Shown: positions 34,730-43,665, counted from the first letter of the stretch. The stretch: DNA of 64,000 nucleotides from Streptomyces capitiformicae (GCF_002214185.1 NZ_CP022161.1:6827486-6891485), one strand, 5' to 3'. Numbers and translations: made by a program. The notes: generated by a model from the letters alone, not told the origin.

Positions 34730-35173
34730 GTCGACGGCCGTGAGACGGATGCCGGTGATCAGGTCCGGGCGGATGCGGACCGCGTGGTCCATGGTCCCGC
34801 TCAACCAGGGACGCAGCATTTCCCGATAGCGGGCCAGCTCCTCGGGGTCGGTGACCGGGCGGGCGTAGCCGGTGACGACCACACTCCAGCCGAGGTGGGT
34901 GTCGGGGTCGATGGAGTCGGCCTCGTAGGCCACCACGACGCCCTGGTCGTCCGCCTCCTGGGCATGCGCGGTCAGCGCCGTGGCCTCGTGGGTGCGGATG
35001 ACGATGTGGCCGGCGTCCAGCACATGGTTGACGGGGCGGACGGTCGGCAGCGCGTGCCGGGTGAAGACGATCCGCCCGAAGGACACACTGCCGAGCAGCC
35101 GCAGGGCCTCGTCGATGTCGAGGTCGACCGACCGCCGAGGCTTGGCGGCTCCGTTGTGGTTGCTGATCGGCAT
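34718..35173 (-). CDS. pyridoxamine 5'-phosphate oxidase-family flavin-binding protein
   Basis: This 151-residue split-barrel protein belongs to the PNPOx-like group that binds FMN or F420. The pattern LLGSVSFGRIVFT, then PVNHVLDAGHIVIRT and a GWSVVVTGYARPV strand is typical. The true pyridoxine oxidase active-site residues are not evident, so a reductase or stress-related role is more likely. Only a weak GAAAG ribosome site precedes the ATG. A palindrome at 35262 lies upstream. Members of this family occur in DosR-type regulons. Confidence 0.85.
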   Translation of the reverse strand: MPISNHNGAAKPRRSVDLDIDEALRLLGSVSFGRIVFTRHALPTVRPVNHVLDAGHIVIRTHEATALTAHAQEADDQGVVVAYEADSIDPDTHLGWSVVVTGYARPVTDPEELARYREMLRPWLSGTMDHAVRIRPDLITGIRLTAVDAHG

Positions 35174-35261
35174 CGTGATCTTTCGGGCGGGTAGGGGGCG
35201 GGTGCTGCCGGGTCTCGGCTCGGGCGGCCTCCATGGAACGGTGGCCGTCCCGGCCGCGGTA

Positions 35262-35275
35262 GGGCCGTTCGGCCC
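35262..35275. promoter_or_regulatory. DosR/OsdR-like palindrome
   Basis: GGGCCGTTCGGCCC fits the island consensus with full symmetry apart from the central TT. It lies about 90 bases upstream of the flavin-binding gene. Confidence 0.55.
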
Positions 35276-35360
35276 CAGTCGTCGAGGAGAGCGGCCCTAC
35301 GTTCGCCAGGGAGGCGAGGGGGCGAGGGAGGCGGAGGACACGTCCGACGTTTCTCCGGGG

Positions 35361-35428
35361 GCACCGGGCACCGGGCACCGGGCACGGGGCACGGGGCACG
35401 GGGCACCGGGCACGGGGCACGGGGACCG
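35361..35428. repeat. 7-bp tandem repeat array
   Basis: Roughly ten copies of a GGCACSG-type heptamer lie just past the stop of the CBS-CBS-BON gene. The unit alternates between CCGGGCA and CGGGGCA. It is a microsatellite without spacers, so not a CRISPR. Confidence 0.85.
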
Positions 35429-35442
35429 GTATCGGGGAACGC

Positions 35443-36144
35443 TCAGCTCGCCAGCTGGGAGCGGCGCGACGAGCCCGGTTCCGGGCTCGTGGACGTGTCG
35501 TCGATCCGGTGCTCCAGATCGGCGGAGACGTCGACCACTCCGTCGACGCCACGGCACAGCCGCACCACGACCGGGACCATGGACTTGCGCTCGACGGTGC
35601 CGCGGAGCGCGACCCGTCCGTCGACCACCCGTACGAGGATCGCGTCGGGCGCGATGCCCAGGGTGCGCACGAGGACCTCTCCGGCGATCTCCTCGCGGAT
35701 GGCGCGGTCGGCCCGCAGGAAGACGCGGAGCAGATCGGCCCGGCTGATCAACCCGACCAGCCGCCCGGCCTCGTCGACGACCGGCAGCCGCTTGACGCGG
35801 TGCCGCTCCATGACCTGGGCGGCCTCGACGACCGTCCACTGCGGCCGGGCGGTCACGGCGGGACGGTTCATCAGCCCCTCGGCCGTCGCCGCCTCCGCCT
35901 TCGCACGAGCGGCGGGCTTCGGGTGCAGTACGGGCAGCAGACCGGCCGGATCCAGTCGCGCGGCCTCCTTGCGCAGCAGGTCCGCCTCGGAGACGACGCC
36001 CACGGGACGGTCGTCGTCGTCCACCACCGGTACGGCCGTGATGTCGTACTCGGCGAGCAGCTTGGCGATCTCCTTGAACCCGGTGTCGGGGTGCACTCGG
36101 ACGACCGATGTGGTCATGAGGTCGCTCACCATCCGGTGCCGCAT
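35443..36144 (-). CDS. CBS-CBS-BON domain protein
   Basis: This 233-residue protein has CBS1 (about 8-62), CBS2 (about 95-150) and a BON domain (about 160-220) with GVDGVVDVSADL. AGGAGG lies eight bases before the ATG. It is divergent from the GAPDH remnant, with a 20-bp-spaced pair of DosR-like palindromes between. A heptamer microsatellite follows its stop. Ligands are probably adenine nucleotides, by family. Confidence 0.9.
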   Translation of the reverse strand: MRHRMVSDLMTTSVVRVHPDTGFKEIAKLLAEYDITAVPVVDDDDRPVGVVSEADLLRKEAARLDPAGLLPVLHPKPAARAKAEAATAEGLMNRPAVTARPQWTVVEAAQVMERHRVKRLPVVDEAGRLVGLISRADLLRVFLRADRAIREEIAGEVLVRTLGIAPDAILVRVVDGRVALRGTVERKSMVPVVVRLCRGVDGVVDVSADLEHRIDDTSTSPEPGSSRRSQLAS

Positions 36145-36224
36145 GGCTCTCGCCTCCTGAGGACGTTTGCGCTTCTCCACCTGCCTTCCCACCCACTCTC
36201 CGCCTTCGCCGGTCACCTCTCCAT

Positions 36225-36258
36225 GGGCCGGTCGGCCCCGCTCGGGGACCTGCGGCCC
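36225..36258. promoter_or_regulatory. tandem DosR/OsdR-like palindromes, 20-bp spacing
   Basis: GGGCCGGTCGGCCC (36225-36238) and GGGACCTGCGGCCC (36245-36258) repeat the arrangement and the second sequence found at 16910-16943. The pair sits between the divergent CBS gene and the GAPDH remnant. Confidence 0.6.
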
Positions 36259-36389
36259 CTGCTCCCGGGGACACCGCTGCCGCGACGCTGCGATCGGGGG
36301 CCCGGCCACGAGGCCGGGGTGACCGTCGCGGTCGCCGGTCCTCGCCCGAACCACCCGAAGTTCCCGATCCCTTGAAGGAGCACACCGCC

Positions 36390-36448
36390 ATGACCGTTCG
36401 CGTCGCCATCAACGGCTTCGGCCGTATCGGCCGCACCTACCTCCCCAC
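36390..36448 (+). pseudogene. gap: glyceraldehyde-3-phosphate dehydrogenase, N-terminal stub
   Basis: An ATG with a good AAGGAG site begins MTVRVAINGFGRIGRTYL, the diagnostic N-terminus and NAD motif of GAPDH. Homology stops after about 18 codons, where the sequence joins a GH65 fragment in another frame. The promoter and start are preserved while the enzyme is gone. Confidence 0.8.
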
Positions 36449-36449
36449 C

Positions 36450-38336
36450 TGGTGCACGTCCACACCGACTCGACGGACGCCGACACCGTATGGCTGCGCT
36501 GCCGCACCAGCGCTTCGGACATCCGCATCGGCATGGCGTCACGGACCGTCAGCGTGACGGGAGAGAAATCGGAGGCCCACCACGAAGGGCGGCGCGCGGT
36601 CCAGCGGCTCCGCCTCGCCCTCGCGCCCGGCCGTACCGTCACCGTGGACAAGACCGTCGCCCTGTTCACCTCCCGCGACCCGGCGATCGACGATCCGCTG
36701 CAGGCAGCCGTGGACCGGGTCGGTCACGCACCCGGCTTCGACGAGCTGCTGGAGTCCCACCTCACCGCGTGGGACCTGCTGTGGCGCCGGGCCGACCTGG
36801 AGGTGCCCGGCAAGGCCGGCCGTATCCTCCGGCTGCATCTGTTCCATGTCCTGCAGACGCTCTCCCCGCACACCGCCGACCTGGACGTCGGCGTCCCCGC
36901 GCGGGGGCTGCACGGCGAGTCCTACCGCGGACACGTCTTCTGGGACGAGCTGTTCGTCCTGCCCTACCTGAACCTGCACTTCCCCGAGGTCTCCCGGGCG
37001 CTGCTGACCTACCGCCATCGCCGCTGGAAAGGGCCCGGGCCGCCCGGGACGCCGGGCGGACCGGGGCCATGTACCCCTGGCAGAGCGCGAGCGACGGCCG
37101 TGAGGAGACCCAGCGGCTGCACCTCAACCCGCGCTCCGGGCACTGGCTGCCCGACCACTCACACCGTCAGCACCACGTGGGATTGGCCATCGCCCACAAC
37201 GTGTGGCGGTACTACGAGGCCAGTGGCGACGCCGAGTTCCTGCACACCAAGGGTGCCGAGATGCTGCTGCAGATCGCCCGTTTCTGGGCGAACGCGGCGA
37301 CCTGGGACGAGAGCCTCGGCCGCTACCGCATCCGTGGTGTGGTCGGACCAGACGAATACCACGAGGCCTGTCCCGGGGCCGACCGGCCGGGACTCGACGA
37401 CAACGCCTACACCAACGTCACCGCCGCCTGTTCTCACCCGCGCCTGTGAACTGCTGGAGACGCTCCCGCGGCCGCGCTCCCGCGGCCGCGCTCCCGCGGC
37501 CGCGCTCCCGCGGCCGCGCTCCCGCGGCCGCGCCGCCGCGCCGCCGCGAACTCGCCGACCGCACCGGCTTCGACGGCGGCGAACTCGAACTGTGGGAGGA
37601 CGTCTCCCGCTCTCTCCACGTGCCGTTCCACAACGGCGTCATCAGCCAGTTCGAGGGGTACGGCGAACTCGCCGAACTCGACTGGGCGGTGTACACGGCG
37701 AAGTACGGCGACATCCGGCGGCTGGACCGGATCCTGGAGGCCGAGGGCGACACCGTCAACCGGTACAAGGCGTCCAAGCAGGCCGACGCGCTGATGCTCG
37801 GCCATCTCTTCTCGCCCGCCGAACTGCGCGCTCTCTTCGACCGGCTGGGATACCGGCTGGACGACGAGACCTGGCGTCGCACCGTGGACTACTACCTGGC
37901 CCGTACGTCCCACGGCTCCACGCTCAGCGCCCTCGTGCATGGCTGGGTACTCGCCAGGGCGCGGCGCGCCGAGGCGTGGACCTTCGTCCAGGAAGCGCTC
38001 GCCGGGGACATCGCCGACCTGCAGGGCGGCACCACCGCCGAGGGCATCCACCTGGGCGCGATGGCGGGCACCCTCGACCTCGTGCAGCGCGGTCTGACCG
38101 GACTGGAGACGCGCGGCGACACCCTGAGGCTCGACCCCGTGCCGATCCCCGAGCTGTCCGAGTACGGGTTCTCCATCCGCTACCGGGGGCACTGGGGCGT
38201 GCGCCTGCGGCTCCGGTCCGGGCAACTGCACATCACAGTGCCCGACTCCGACCGCGACCCGATCGTGGTGGCCCTCGCCGACCGCACCGTGTCCGTCGTG
38301 CCGGGGGAGTCCCGCACGCTCGCCCTCCCGGACTGA
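36450..38336 (+). pseudogene. GH65 disaccharide phosphorylase, broken
   Basis: Three frames must be combined to follow this glycoside hydrolase family 65 protein (trehalose/kojibiose phosphorylase type). Frame 1 runs from VWLRCRTSASDIRIG to GHVFWDELFVLPYLNLHFP. After a shift near 37030 comes GAMYPWQSASDGREETQ and the catalytic-region GPDEYHE. After a five-copy 14-bp repeat the C-terminal part (GELELWEDVSRSLHVPFH to the stop) follows. The first part of the protein is missing and replaced by the GAPDH stub. Intact enzymes use phosphate to split disaccharides, with a phosphoglucomutase partner such as the HAD gene at 26.5 kb. Confidence 0.8.
37461..37530. repeat. 14-bp tandem repeat, five copies
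   Basis: CGCTCCCGCGGCCG is repeated five times within the GH65 remnant. The unit is not a multiple of three, so each added copy shifts the frame; the array accounts for the switch between two of the frames carrying homology. Confidence 0.92.
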
Positions 38337-38339
38337 AAC

Positions 38340-38377
38340 GGGGCCGTCGGCCCGGTCCACTTAGGGCCGACCGGCCC
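38340..38377. promoter_or_regulatory. pair of DosR/OsdR-like palindromes
   Basis: GGGGCCGTCGGCCC (38340-38353) and GGGCCGACCGGCCC (38364-38377) lie 24 bp apart, 80-120 bases before the acetyltransferase gene. The spacing equals that of the pair before pflB. Confidence 0.5.
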
Positions 38378-38460
38378 ACTCCCCGCCCCGGACAGCCCAT
38401 GGGATCACCTCCCGGTCCGCTGGATGCTCGAAGTGTCACAAGGCCCGGAGGAGACACGCC

Positions 38461-41154
38461 ATGACAGACGACCTGCTCAGCCGCCCCCCTGTCCACGCTC
38501 TGCTCGCGGACGGCACGACCGTCCGCATCCGCGCCGTGGAACGAGGCGATCACGAGCAGCTGCGCGGACTCTACGAGGAGATGTCCCCGGAGAATCTGCG
38601 GCTGCGGTTCTTCGCGGCGAGCCGACGTTCGGCCAAGCTGGCGGCGGACCGGGCCTGCGCCCCGCCACACCGGGGATACCGGGCGCTGCTGGCGGAGCGC
38701 GCCGACCAGGTGATCGGCCTCGCCGAGTACGAAACCGGTGAGGACATCGACACGGCCGAGATCTCCATCGCGGTCGCCGACGGACTGCACCACCGGGGCG
38801 TCGGCACCTTGCTGATAGAGCACCTCGTCTCGGCCGCCCGCGCGGAGGGGATCACCACGTTCACGGCCGACGCGCTCAGCGAGAACCACGAGGTACTGCG
38901 GCTCTTCCACGACCTCGGTCTGCGCACGTCCCGCAGCTTCGACGGCCCCGAGGTGCGCTGCACCATCGGGCTGACCGAGGACGACACCTACCTCACGGCC
39001 GTCGAGGCCCGCGGCCGGGCCGCCGACGTCGCCAGCCTGGAGCCGCTGCTGCGGCCCCGTACGGTCGCCGTGGTCGGCGCCGGCCGCAAGCCGGGTTCCG
39101 TGGGACGCGTCGTCCTGCACCATCTGCGCACCGGCGGTTTCACCGGACGGCTGTTCGCGGTGAACCCCGCCGCCGCGTCCATCCTCGGCGTGCCCTGCCA
39201 CCCGTCCGTCCCCGCCCTTCCCCAGACCCCCGATCTCGCGGTCGTCGCCGTACCCGCGGCCGCGGTCCCGGCCGCGGCCGAGGAGTGCGGCAAGGCCGGC
39301 GTACGGGCCCTGCTCGTGGTCACGGCGGGCCTGGACCGCGACCAGGCTCGGGCCCTCATGGCGGCCTGCCGCTCGCACGGCATGCGCCTCGTCGGCCCCA
39401 ACTGCCTGGGCATCTCCCACACCGACCCCGCCGTCCGCCTGGACGCGACCTTCGCCGCCGACCATCCGAGCCCCGGCACCGCCGGTGTCGCCGTGCAGTC
39501 CGGCGGGGTGGGCATCGCCCTGCTCGACGGGCTGTCCCGGCTCGGCATCGGTGTGTCGTCCTTCGCCTCGCTCGGCGACAAGTACGACGTCAGCGGCAAC
39601 GACATGCTCCAGTGGTGGGAGAGCGACGGCCGCACCGACCTCGCCCTGCTCCACCTGGAGTCCTTCGGCAACCCCAGGGCGTTCTCGCGCACCGCGCGGC
39701 GGGTGACCCGCCGTATGCCCGTGCTCACCGTCGACGCGGGCCGCACCGAGGCCGGGCGCCGGGCCGCCGCCTCGCACACGGCCGCCGCCGCCACCCCGAC
39801 CATGACCCGCAGGGCCCTGTTCACCCAGGCCGGCGTCACCGCCACCGGCTCGGTCGGCGAACTCCTCGAAACCGCCGCCCTGCTCCACTCCCAGCCACTG
39901 CCGGCGGGCAGTCGCGTCGCGATCCTCACCAATGCCGGCGGCGCGGGCGTCCTGGCCGCCGACGCCTGTGTGGAGGCCGGACTGGTCCTCCCGGCGTTCG
40001 CTCCCGAGGTGGTCGACGATCTCCTCGGCGCTCTGCCCCGAGGCGCCTCCGTCGGCAACCCGGTCGACGCCACGGCCGCCGTCACCGAGGAACAGCTCAA
40101 GGACTGTGTGGACCGGGTGCTGCGGCACGGCGGGATCGACGCCGTGCTGCTCGCCCTCGTCCCCACGGCGGTCGCCGCGGCGACCGGCGACGACCTCGTA
40201 CGGGCCCTCACCGACACCCACGGCCCCAGGACGAAGCCGGTCGCCGCGGTACGGCTCGAACAGGACCTGCCGGTCAGGCTGCTGCCCGCCACCGGCGGCG
40301 GCACCATTCCGTCCTACGCCGAACCCCAGGCCGCGGCACGGGCCCTGGCCCACGCCGCCCTCCGCGCCGCCTGGCTCGCCCGGCCCGCGGGAACCGTCCC
40401 GGACCTGGACGGCGTCGACACGGGCCGTGCCCACGGCATCGTCGAGGCGTTCCTCGCCGCGCACCCGGACGGCGGCTGGCTCGACCCGCGCACCTGCGCC
40501 GATCTGCTGTCCTGCTACGGCATACCGCAGATCCCCTGGGCCTGGGCCGAGACCGAGGACGCCGCCGTCCTCGCCGCCGACCGGCTGCGAGGCCCCGACG
40601 GCCGCGTGGTCATGAAGGCCCACTGGCCGGGCCTGGTGCACAAGAGCGAGCAGCGCGCGGTCCACCTCGACCTACAGGGCGACTCCCAGGTCCGCGCCGC
40701 CTTCCGCGACTTCGAGACCCGGTTCGGGGACCTGCTGGACGGCACCGTCGTCCAGCCGCTCGCCCCGCGCGGCACCGAACTCTTCGCCGGCGTCGTCCAG
40801 GACGAGGTCTTCGGCCCGCTCGTGCTGTTCGGTCTCGGCGGCACCGCCACCGAAGTACTCGGCGACCACGCGGCCCGGCTCGCCCCGCTCACCGACCACG
40901 ACGTCCACGACCTGATCACCGCGCCGCGCTGCGCGCCGCTGCTGTTCGGGGCGCGCGGCAGCGGACCGGTCGACCTCGCACGCCTGGAACGGCTGCTGCT
41001 GGGGCTGTCCCGTATGGCGGCCGACCTGCCGCAGCTCGCCGAGGCCGACTTCAACCCCGTTCTCGCGACATCGGCCGGAGTCTCCGTGCTCGACGCGCGC
41101 GTACGCCTGCTGCCCCGCAGGCCCCAGGATCCGTATCTGCGGCGCCTTCGTTGA
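38461..41154 (+). CDS. PatA-like protein: GNAT domain fused to acyl-CoA synthetase (NDP-forming) domains
   Basis: This 897-residue protein begins with a GNAT acetyltransferase domain (about 1-175; LHHRGVGTLLIEHL is the acetyl-CoA loop), followed by a CoA-binding Rossmann domain (TVAVVGAGRKPGSVG), a succinyl-CoA-synthetase-like region with ASHTAA, and a C-terminal ATP-grasp domain (PQIPWAWAETEDA onward). This order matches S. lividans PatA, which acetylates lysines of acyl-CoA synthetases to switch them off. In some relatives the synthetase part is catalytically inactive. GGAGGAG precedes the ATG. A CBS-CBS-BON gene follows after 13 bases and a flavodoxin after 27 more, forming one operon behind paired DosR-like sites. 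Confidence 0.9.
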   Translation: MTDDLLSRPPVHALLADGTTVRIRAVERGDHEQLRGLYEEMSPENLRLRFFAASRRSAKLAADRACAPPHRGYRALLAERADQVIGLAEYETGEDIDTAEISIAVADGLHHRGVGTLLIEHLVSAARAEGITTFTADALSENHEVLRLFHDLGLRTSRSFDGPEVRCTIGLTEDDTYLTAVEARGRAADVASLEPLLRPRTVAVVGAGRKPGSVGRVVLHHLRTGGFTGRLFAVNPAAASILGVPCHPSVPALPQTPDLAVVAVPAAAVPAAAEECGKAGVRALLVVTAGLDRDQARALMAACRSHGMRLVGPNCLGISHTDPAVRLDATFAADHPSPGTAGVAVQSGGVGIALLDGLSRLGIGVSSFASLGDKYDVSGNDMLQWWESDGRTDLALLHLESFGNPRAFSRTARRVTRRMPVLTVDAGRTEAGRRAAASHTAAAATPTMTRRALFTQAGVTATGSVGELLETAALLHSQPLPAGSRVAILTNAGGAGVLAADACVEAGLVLPAFAPEVVDDLLGALPRGASVGNPVDATAAVTEEQLKDCVDRVLRHGGIDAVLLALVPTAVAAATGDDLVRALTDTHGPRTKPVAAVRLEQDLPVRLLPATGGGTIPSYAEPQAAARALAHAALRAAWLARPAGTVPDLDGVDTGRAHGIVEAFLAAHPDGGWLDPRTCADLLSCYGIPQIPWAWAETEDAAVLAADRLRGPDGRVVMKAHWPGLVHKSEQRAVHLDLQGDSQVRAAFRDFETRFGDLLDGTVVQPLAPRGTELFAGVVQDEVFGPLVLFGLGGTATEVLGDHAARLAPLTDHDVHDLITAPRCAPLLFGARGSGPVDLARLERLLLGLSRMAADLPQLAEADFNPVLATSAGVSVLDARVRLLPRRPQDPYLRRLR

Positions 41155-41167
41155 GGAGGGAACAGAC

Positions 41168-41902
41168 ATGAAACACGACAAGGTCGGCTCCGTGATGACG
41201 ACGGACGTCGTCCGTGCCGAGTACGACACGCCGTTCAAGGAGGTCGCCCGACTGCTCGCCGACCACCGCATCAGCGGACTGCCGGTGATCGACGACGACG
41301 AGAAGGTCATCGGGGTGATCTCCGAGACCGATCTGATGGCCCGGCAGGCAGAGGCACCCGACCCGTACGGGCCGCCCAGGCGCCGCTTCCCGTTCGCGGC
41401 GCTGACGCGCGGCGCACGACGGCAGGCCGTCAAGGCCGAGGCCCGCACCGCCGGCCGGTTGATGACAGAGCCGCCGATCACCGTGCACGCCGACGACACC
41501 GTCGTCGAGGCCGCCCGGACCATGGCCCAGCACCGCGTGGAGCGGCTGCCCGTCGTGGACGAGGAGGAGCGCCTCGTCGGTATCGTCACCCGGCGCGACC
41601 TGCTCCAGGTCTTCCTGCGGCCCGACGAGGAGATCCGCGACATCGTGACCCGGGAAGTGCTGGTGCGCACCCTGTGGCTGCCCCCGCACAGCGTCGACGT
41701 GGCCGTGGACCAGGGCGTCGTCACGCTCTCCGGGCAGATGGAACGAAAGAGCGAGACGGAGATCGCCGTCTCCATGACCCGCCAGGTCGACGGCGTGGTC
41801 GGCGTGGTCGACAAACTCACCTGGCGACTGGACGACGCGCGCATCGAGCCCGCGGAACAGGCGCTGCACGGCGTCACCGACCACTGGCTGCGCAGGTTGT
41901 GA
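41168..41902 (+). CDS. CBS-CBS-BON domain protein
   Basis: This 244-residue protein has CBS1 (about 8-60), a basic linker, CBS2 (about 100-155) and a BON domain (about 165-228) with QVDGVVGVVDKL. A GAGGAGGG ribosome site precedes the ATG. It lies in the operon acetyltransferase-CBS-flavodoxin, where it may link adenylate status to protein acetylation; that link is inference. Confidence 0.9.
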   Translation: MKHDKVGSVMTTDVVRAEYDTPFKEVARLLADHRISGLPVIDDDEKVIGVISETDLMARQAEAPDPYGPPRRRFPFAALTRGARRQAVKAEARTAGRLMTEPPITVHADDTVVEAARTMAQHRVERLPVVDEEERLVGIVTRRDLLQVFLRPDEEIRDIVTREVLVRTLWLPPHSVDVAVDQGVVTLSGQMERKSETEIAVSMTRQVDGVVGVVDKLTWRLDDARIEPAEQALHGVTDHWLRRL

Positions 41903-41929
41903 GGCGCAGGTTCTGAAAGGAGGCCAACC

Positions 41930-42448
41930 ATGACCGCCAAGGTTCTCGTCGCCTACGGGACGACGAACGGATCCACCGCCCGGATCGCCGAGACCATCGC
42001 CGAGGTACTGACCAAGGAGGGGCTGCCGGCCGAGGCCCGCCCCGCCGAGTCCGTCGTCAGCCTGCTGCCGTACGACGCCGTCGTGGTCGGCGGCGGGGTC
42101 TACGCCGGGCGCTGGCAGAAGAACGCCCGCCGCTTCCTCCGTCACCACCGCCGTGAACTCTCCCAACGCCCGCTGTGGTTGTTCAGCAGCGGCCCCCTCG
42201 ATGCCTCCGCCTCCGAGCGGGACATCCCGCCAGTGCCCGGCGTGCGCAGGGCCATGATCCGGTTCGACGCCAGGGAGCACATCACTTTCGGAGGCTGCCT
42301 GGAGAAGGGCGCCAAGGGCTTCATCGCCCACCGGATCCTGGAGTCCGGCAAGGGAGGTGACTTCCGGGACTTTCCCGCGATCGAGGCGTGGGCGGGCCGG
42401 ATCGCGAACGAACTGCTGGGGGCCCCGCAGGAGGAGAGGAAGGGCTGA
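41930..42448 (+). CDS. flavodoxin-domain (HemG-like) protein
   Basis: This 172-residue protein has the flavodoxin FMN phosphate loop YGTTNGSTARIAETI at residues 9-23 and a second binding loop VVGGGVYAGRW. It resembles the short flavodoxin/menaquinone-dependent protoporphyrinogen oxidase group. AAAGGAGG precedes the ATG. A role as electron carrier for pyruvate formate-lyase activase is possible since flavodoxin does this in E. coli, but nothing in the sequence proves it. A hairpin terminator follows. Confidence 0.88.
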   Translation: MTAKVLVAYGTTNGSTARIAETIAEVLTKEGLPAEARPAESVVSLLPYDAVVVGGGVYAGRWQKNARRFLRHHRRELSQRPLWLFSSGPLDASASERDIPPVPGVRRAMIRFDAREHITFGGCLEKGAKGFIAHRILESGKGGDFRDFPAIEAWAGRIANELLGAPQEERKG

Positions 42449-42461
42449 CTCAGGGCGTGCG

Positions 42462-42505
42462 CGGAACACGGTACGGCGGACGGGCGCCCGCCCCACCGTG
42501 TTCCG
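42462..42505. terminator. bidirectional hairpin terminator
   Basis: CGGAACACGGT and ACCGTGTTCCG form a perfect 11-bp stem around a 22-base loop that holds a second short hairpin. It separates the convergent flavodoxin and CBS genes. Confidence 0.8.
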
Positions 42506-42566
42506 GGCCCGCGCTACGACCGTCAGGAGGGCCGAACGGGCCACGACCCCGGCCGTTGACGGGTGG

Positions 42567-43193
42567 TCAGCGGTGCGAGAGGTCGATACGGACGTCGACG
42601 ACCCCCTCGACCGCCCGCACGGCCCGGGCCAGGACGGGCACGAGTCCGCGTTCGGGCAGCGAACCGCCCAGCGTCACCACGCCCTCCGCGACGGTGACCG
42701 TGATCGCCTCCGTGGAGGGGAGTGTGGTGAGGACGGAGCCGCGTACCTCCTCGGCGATCTCCTCGTCGGGCCGGAGGAATACCTTGAGCAGGTCACCGCG
42801 GCTGACCACGCCCTGGAGCATCCCGACCCGGTCGACGACCGGAAGCCGCTTGACCCGGCGGCGTGCCATGATGCGGGCGGCCTCGGCCAGGGTGGCGTCC
42901 GGGTGCACGGAGACAGCGGGGGCGTTCATCAGCTCTCCGGCGGTCACCGCGCCGGCCTTGAGGCGGTCCGAGAGCTCGCCCTGGGTGTCGTCGGCGTCCC
43001 GGAACTCCTCCTTGTGCAGCAGATCGGCCTCCGAGACCACCCCCACGACCCGGCCCTCGCCCTCCAGCACGGGCAGGGCGCTGACCTTCCACTGGTCGAA
43101 CAGCTGGACGATCTCCTTGAAGGGCGCGTCGCGCCCCACGGCGACGACGGTGTGGGTCATCACATCGCTCACGGTGCTCGGCGAGTCAGGCAT
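42567..43193 (-). CDS. CBS-CBS-BON domain protein
   Basis: This 208-residue protein is the shortest of the six paralogs: CBS1 (about 9-60), CBS2 (about 85-140) and a BON domain ending AVEGVVDVRIDL. AAGGAGG precedes the ATG. The remnant of a hydrogenase large subunit lies immediately upstream on the same strand, with its end only a few bases from this ribosome site, suggesting they once formed one transcript. Confidence 0.9.
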   Translation of the reverse strand: MPDSPSTVSDVMTHTVVAVGRDAPFKEIVQLFDQWKVSALPVLEGEGRVVGVVSEADLLHKEEFRDADDTQGELSDRLKAGAVTAGELMNAPAVSVHPDATLAEAARIMARRRVKRLPVVDRVGMLQGVVSRGDLLKVFLRPDEEIAEEVRGSVLTTLPSTEAITVTVAEGVVTLGGSLPERGLVPVLARAVRAVEGVVDVRIDLSHR

Positions 43194-43199
43194 CGGGGC

Positions 43200-43480
43200 C
43201 TCCTTCGGATACGGACGACGGTCAGGTCGAGGAAGTGGGTGGAGCACGAGACGCACGGGTCGTGGTTGCGGATCGCCCGCTCGCACAGGACCGTCGGCTC
43301 GGCGTCGTCCGGTCGCCGCCGGTGATCGCGTCCTGGGTGACGCGGAGCAGGTCGTCTTCGATCGCACCCTGGTTCTGCGCGGTGGGCGGCACGCGTGTAC
43401 CGGTGGTAGAGCAGTCCGCGCAGGGCCGCGGTCGCCCCGTGGCCGACACCCGCGGTCGGCGGCACCTCGGTGTCGTCCAC
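43200..43480 (-). pseudogene. [NiFe] hydrogenase large subunit, C-terminal remnant
   Basis: Three short frames add up to the C-terminus of a group 3-type hydrogenase alpha subunit: ALRGLLYHRYT, then PPTAQNQGAIEDDLLRV, then LCERAIRNHDPCVSCSTHFL. The last carries the paired cysteines (DPCVSC) that bind nickel and iron, followed by the histidine at the maturation site. Small deletions and frame changes separate the parts and the bulk of the gene is missing. No other hydrogenase subunit or maturation gene is visible nearby. The ancestor may have handled H2 during hypoxia. Confidence 0.8.
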
Positions 43481-43630
43481 CGGTCTTCTCGAGTGGCTCC
43501 TCGCTACCAGCCTCGGACGGCCGGCGGCCCGTCCCCAGGGGCTGAACGGGTATCTGAGCGGGCCGTACGTCCCTCGACACCGGTGGCCGGCCCGGCGGCT
43601 TCCCGTCGCCCTGGAGCCGGGTGGGCGCTT

Positions 43631-43665
43631 GGGCCGGTCGGCCCCGCGCGAAGACCTGACGGCCC
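43631..43665. promoter_or_regulatory. DosR/OsdR-like palindromes before USP gene
   Basis: GGGCCGGTCGGCCC (43631-43644) is followed 20 bases on by a damaged copy (AAGACCTGACGGCCC) that resembles the second site of the pairs at 16910 and 36225 with one inserted base. They lie about 120 bases before the USP start. Confidence 0.5.

Noticed and set aside
35361..35428. Possible CRISPR or operator array
   Set aside because: The 7-bp units are contiguous and degenerate like a microsatellite, with no dyad symmetry.
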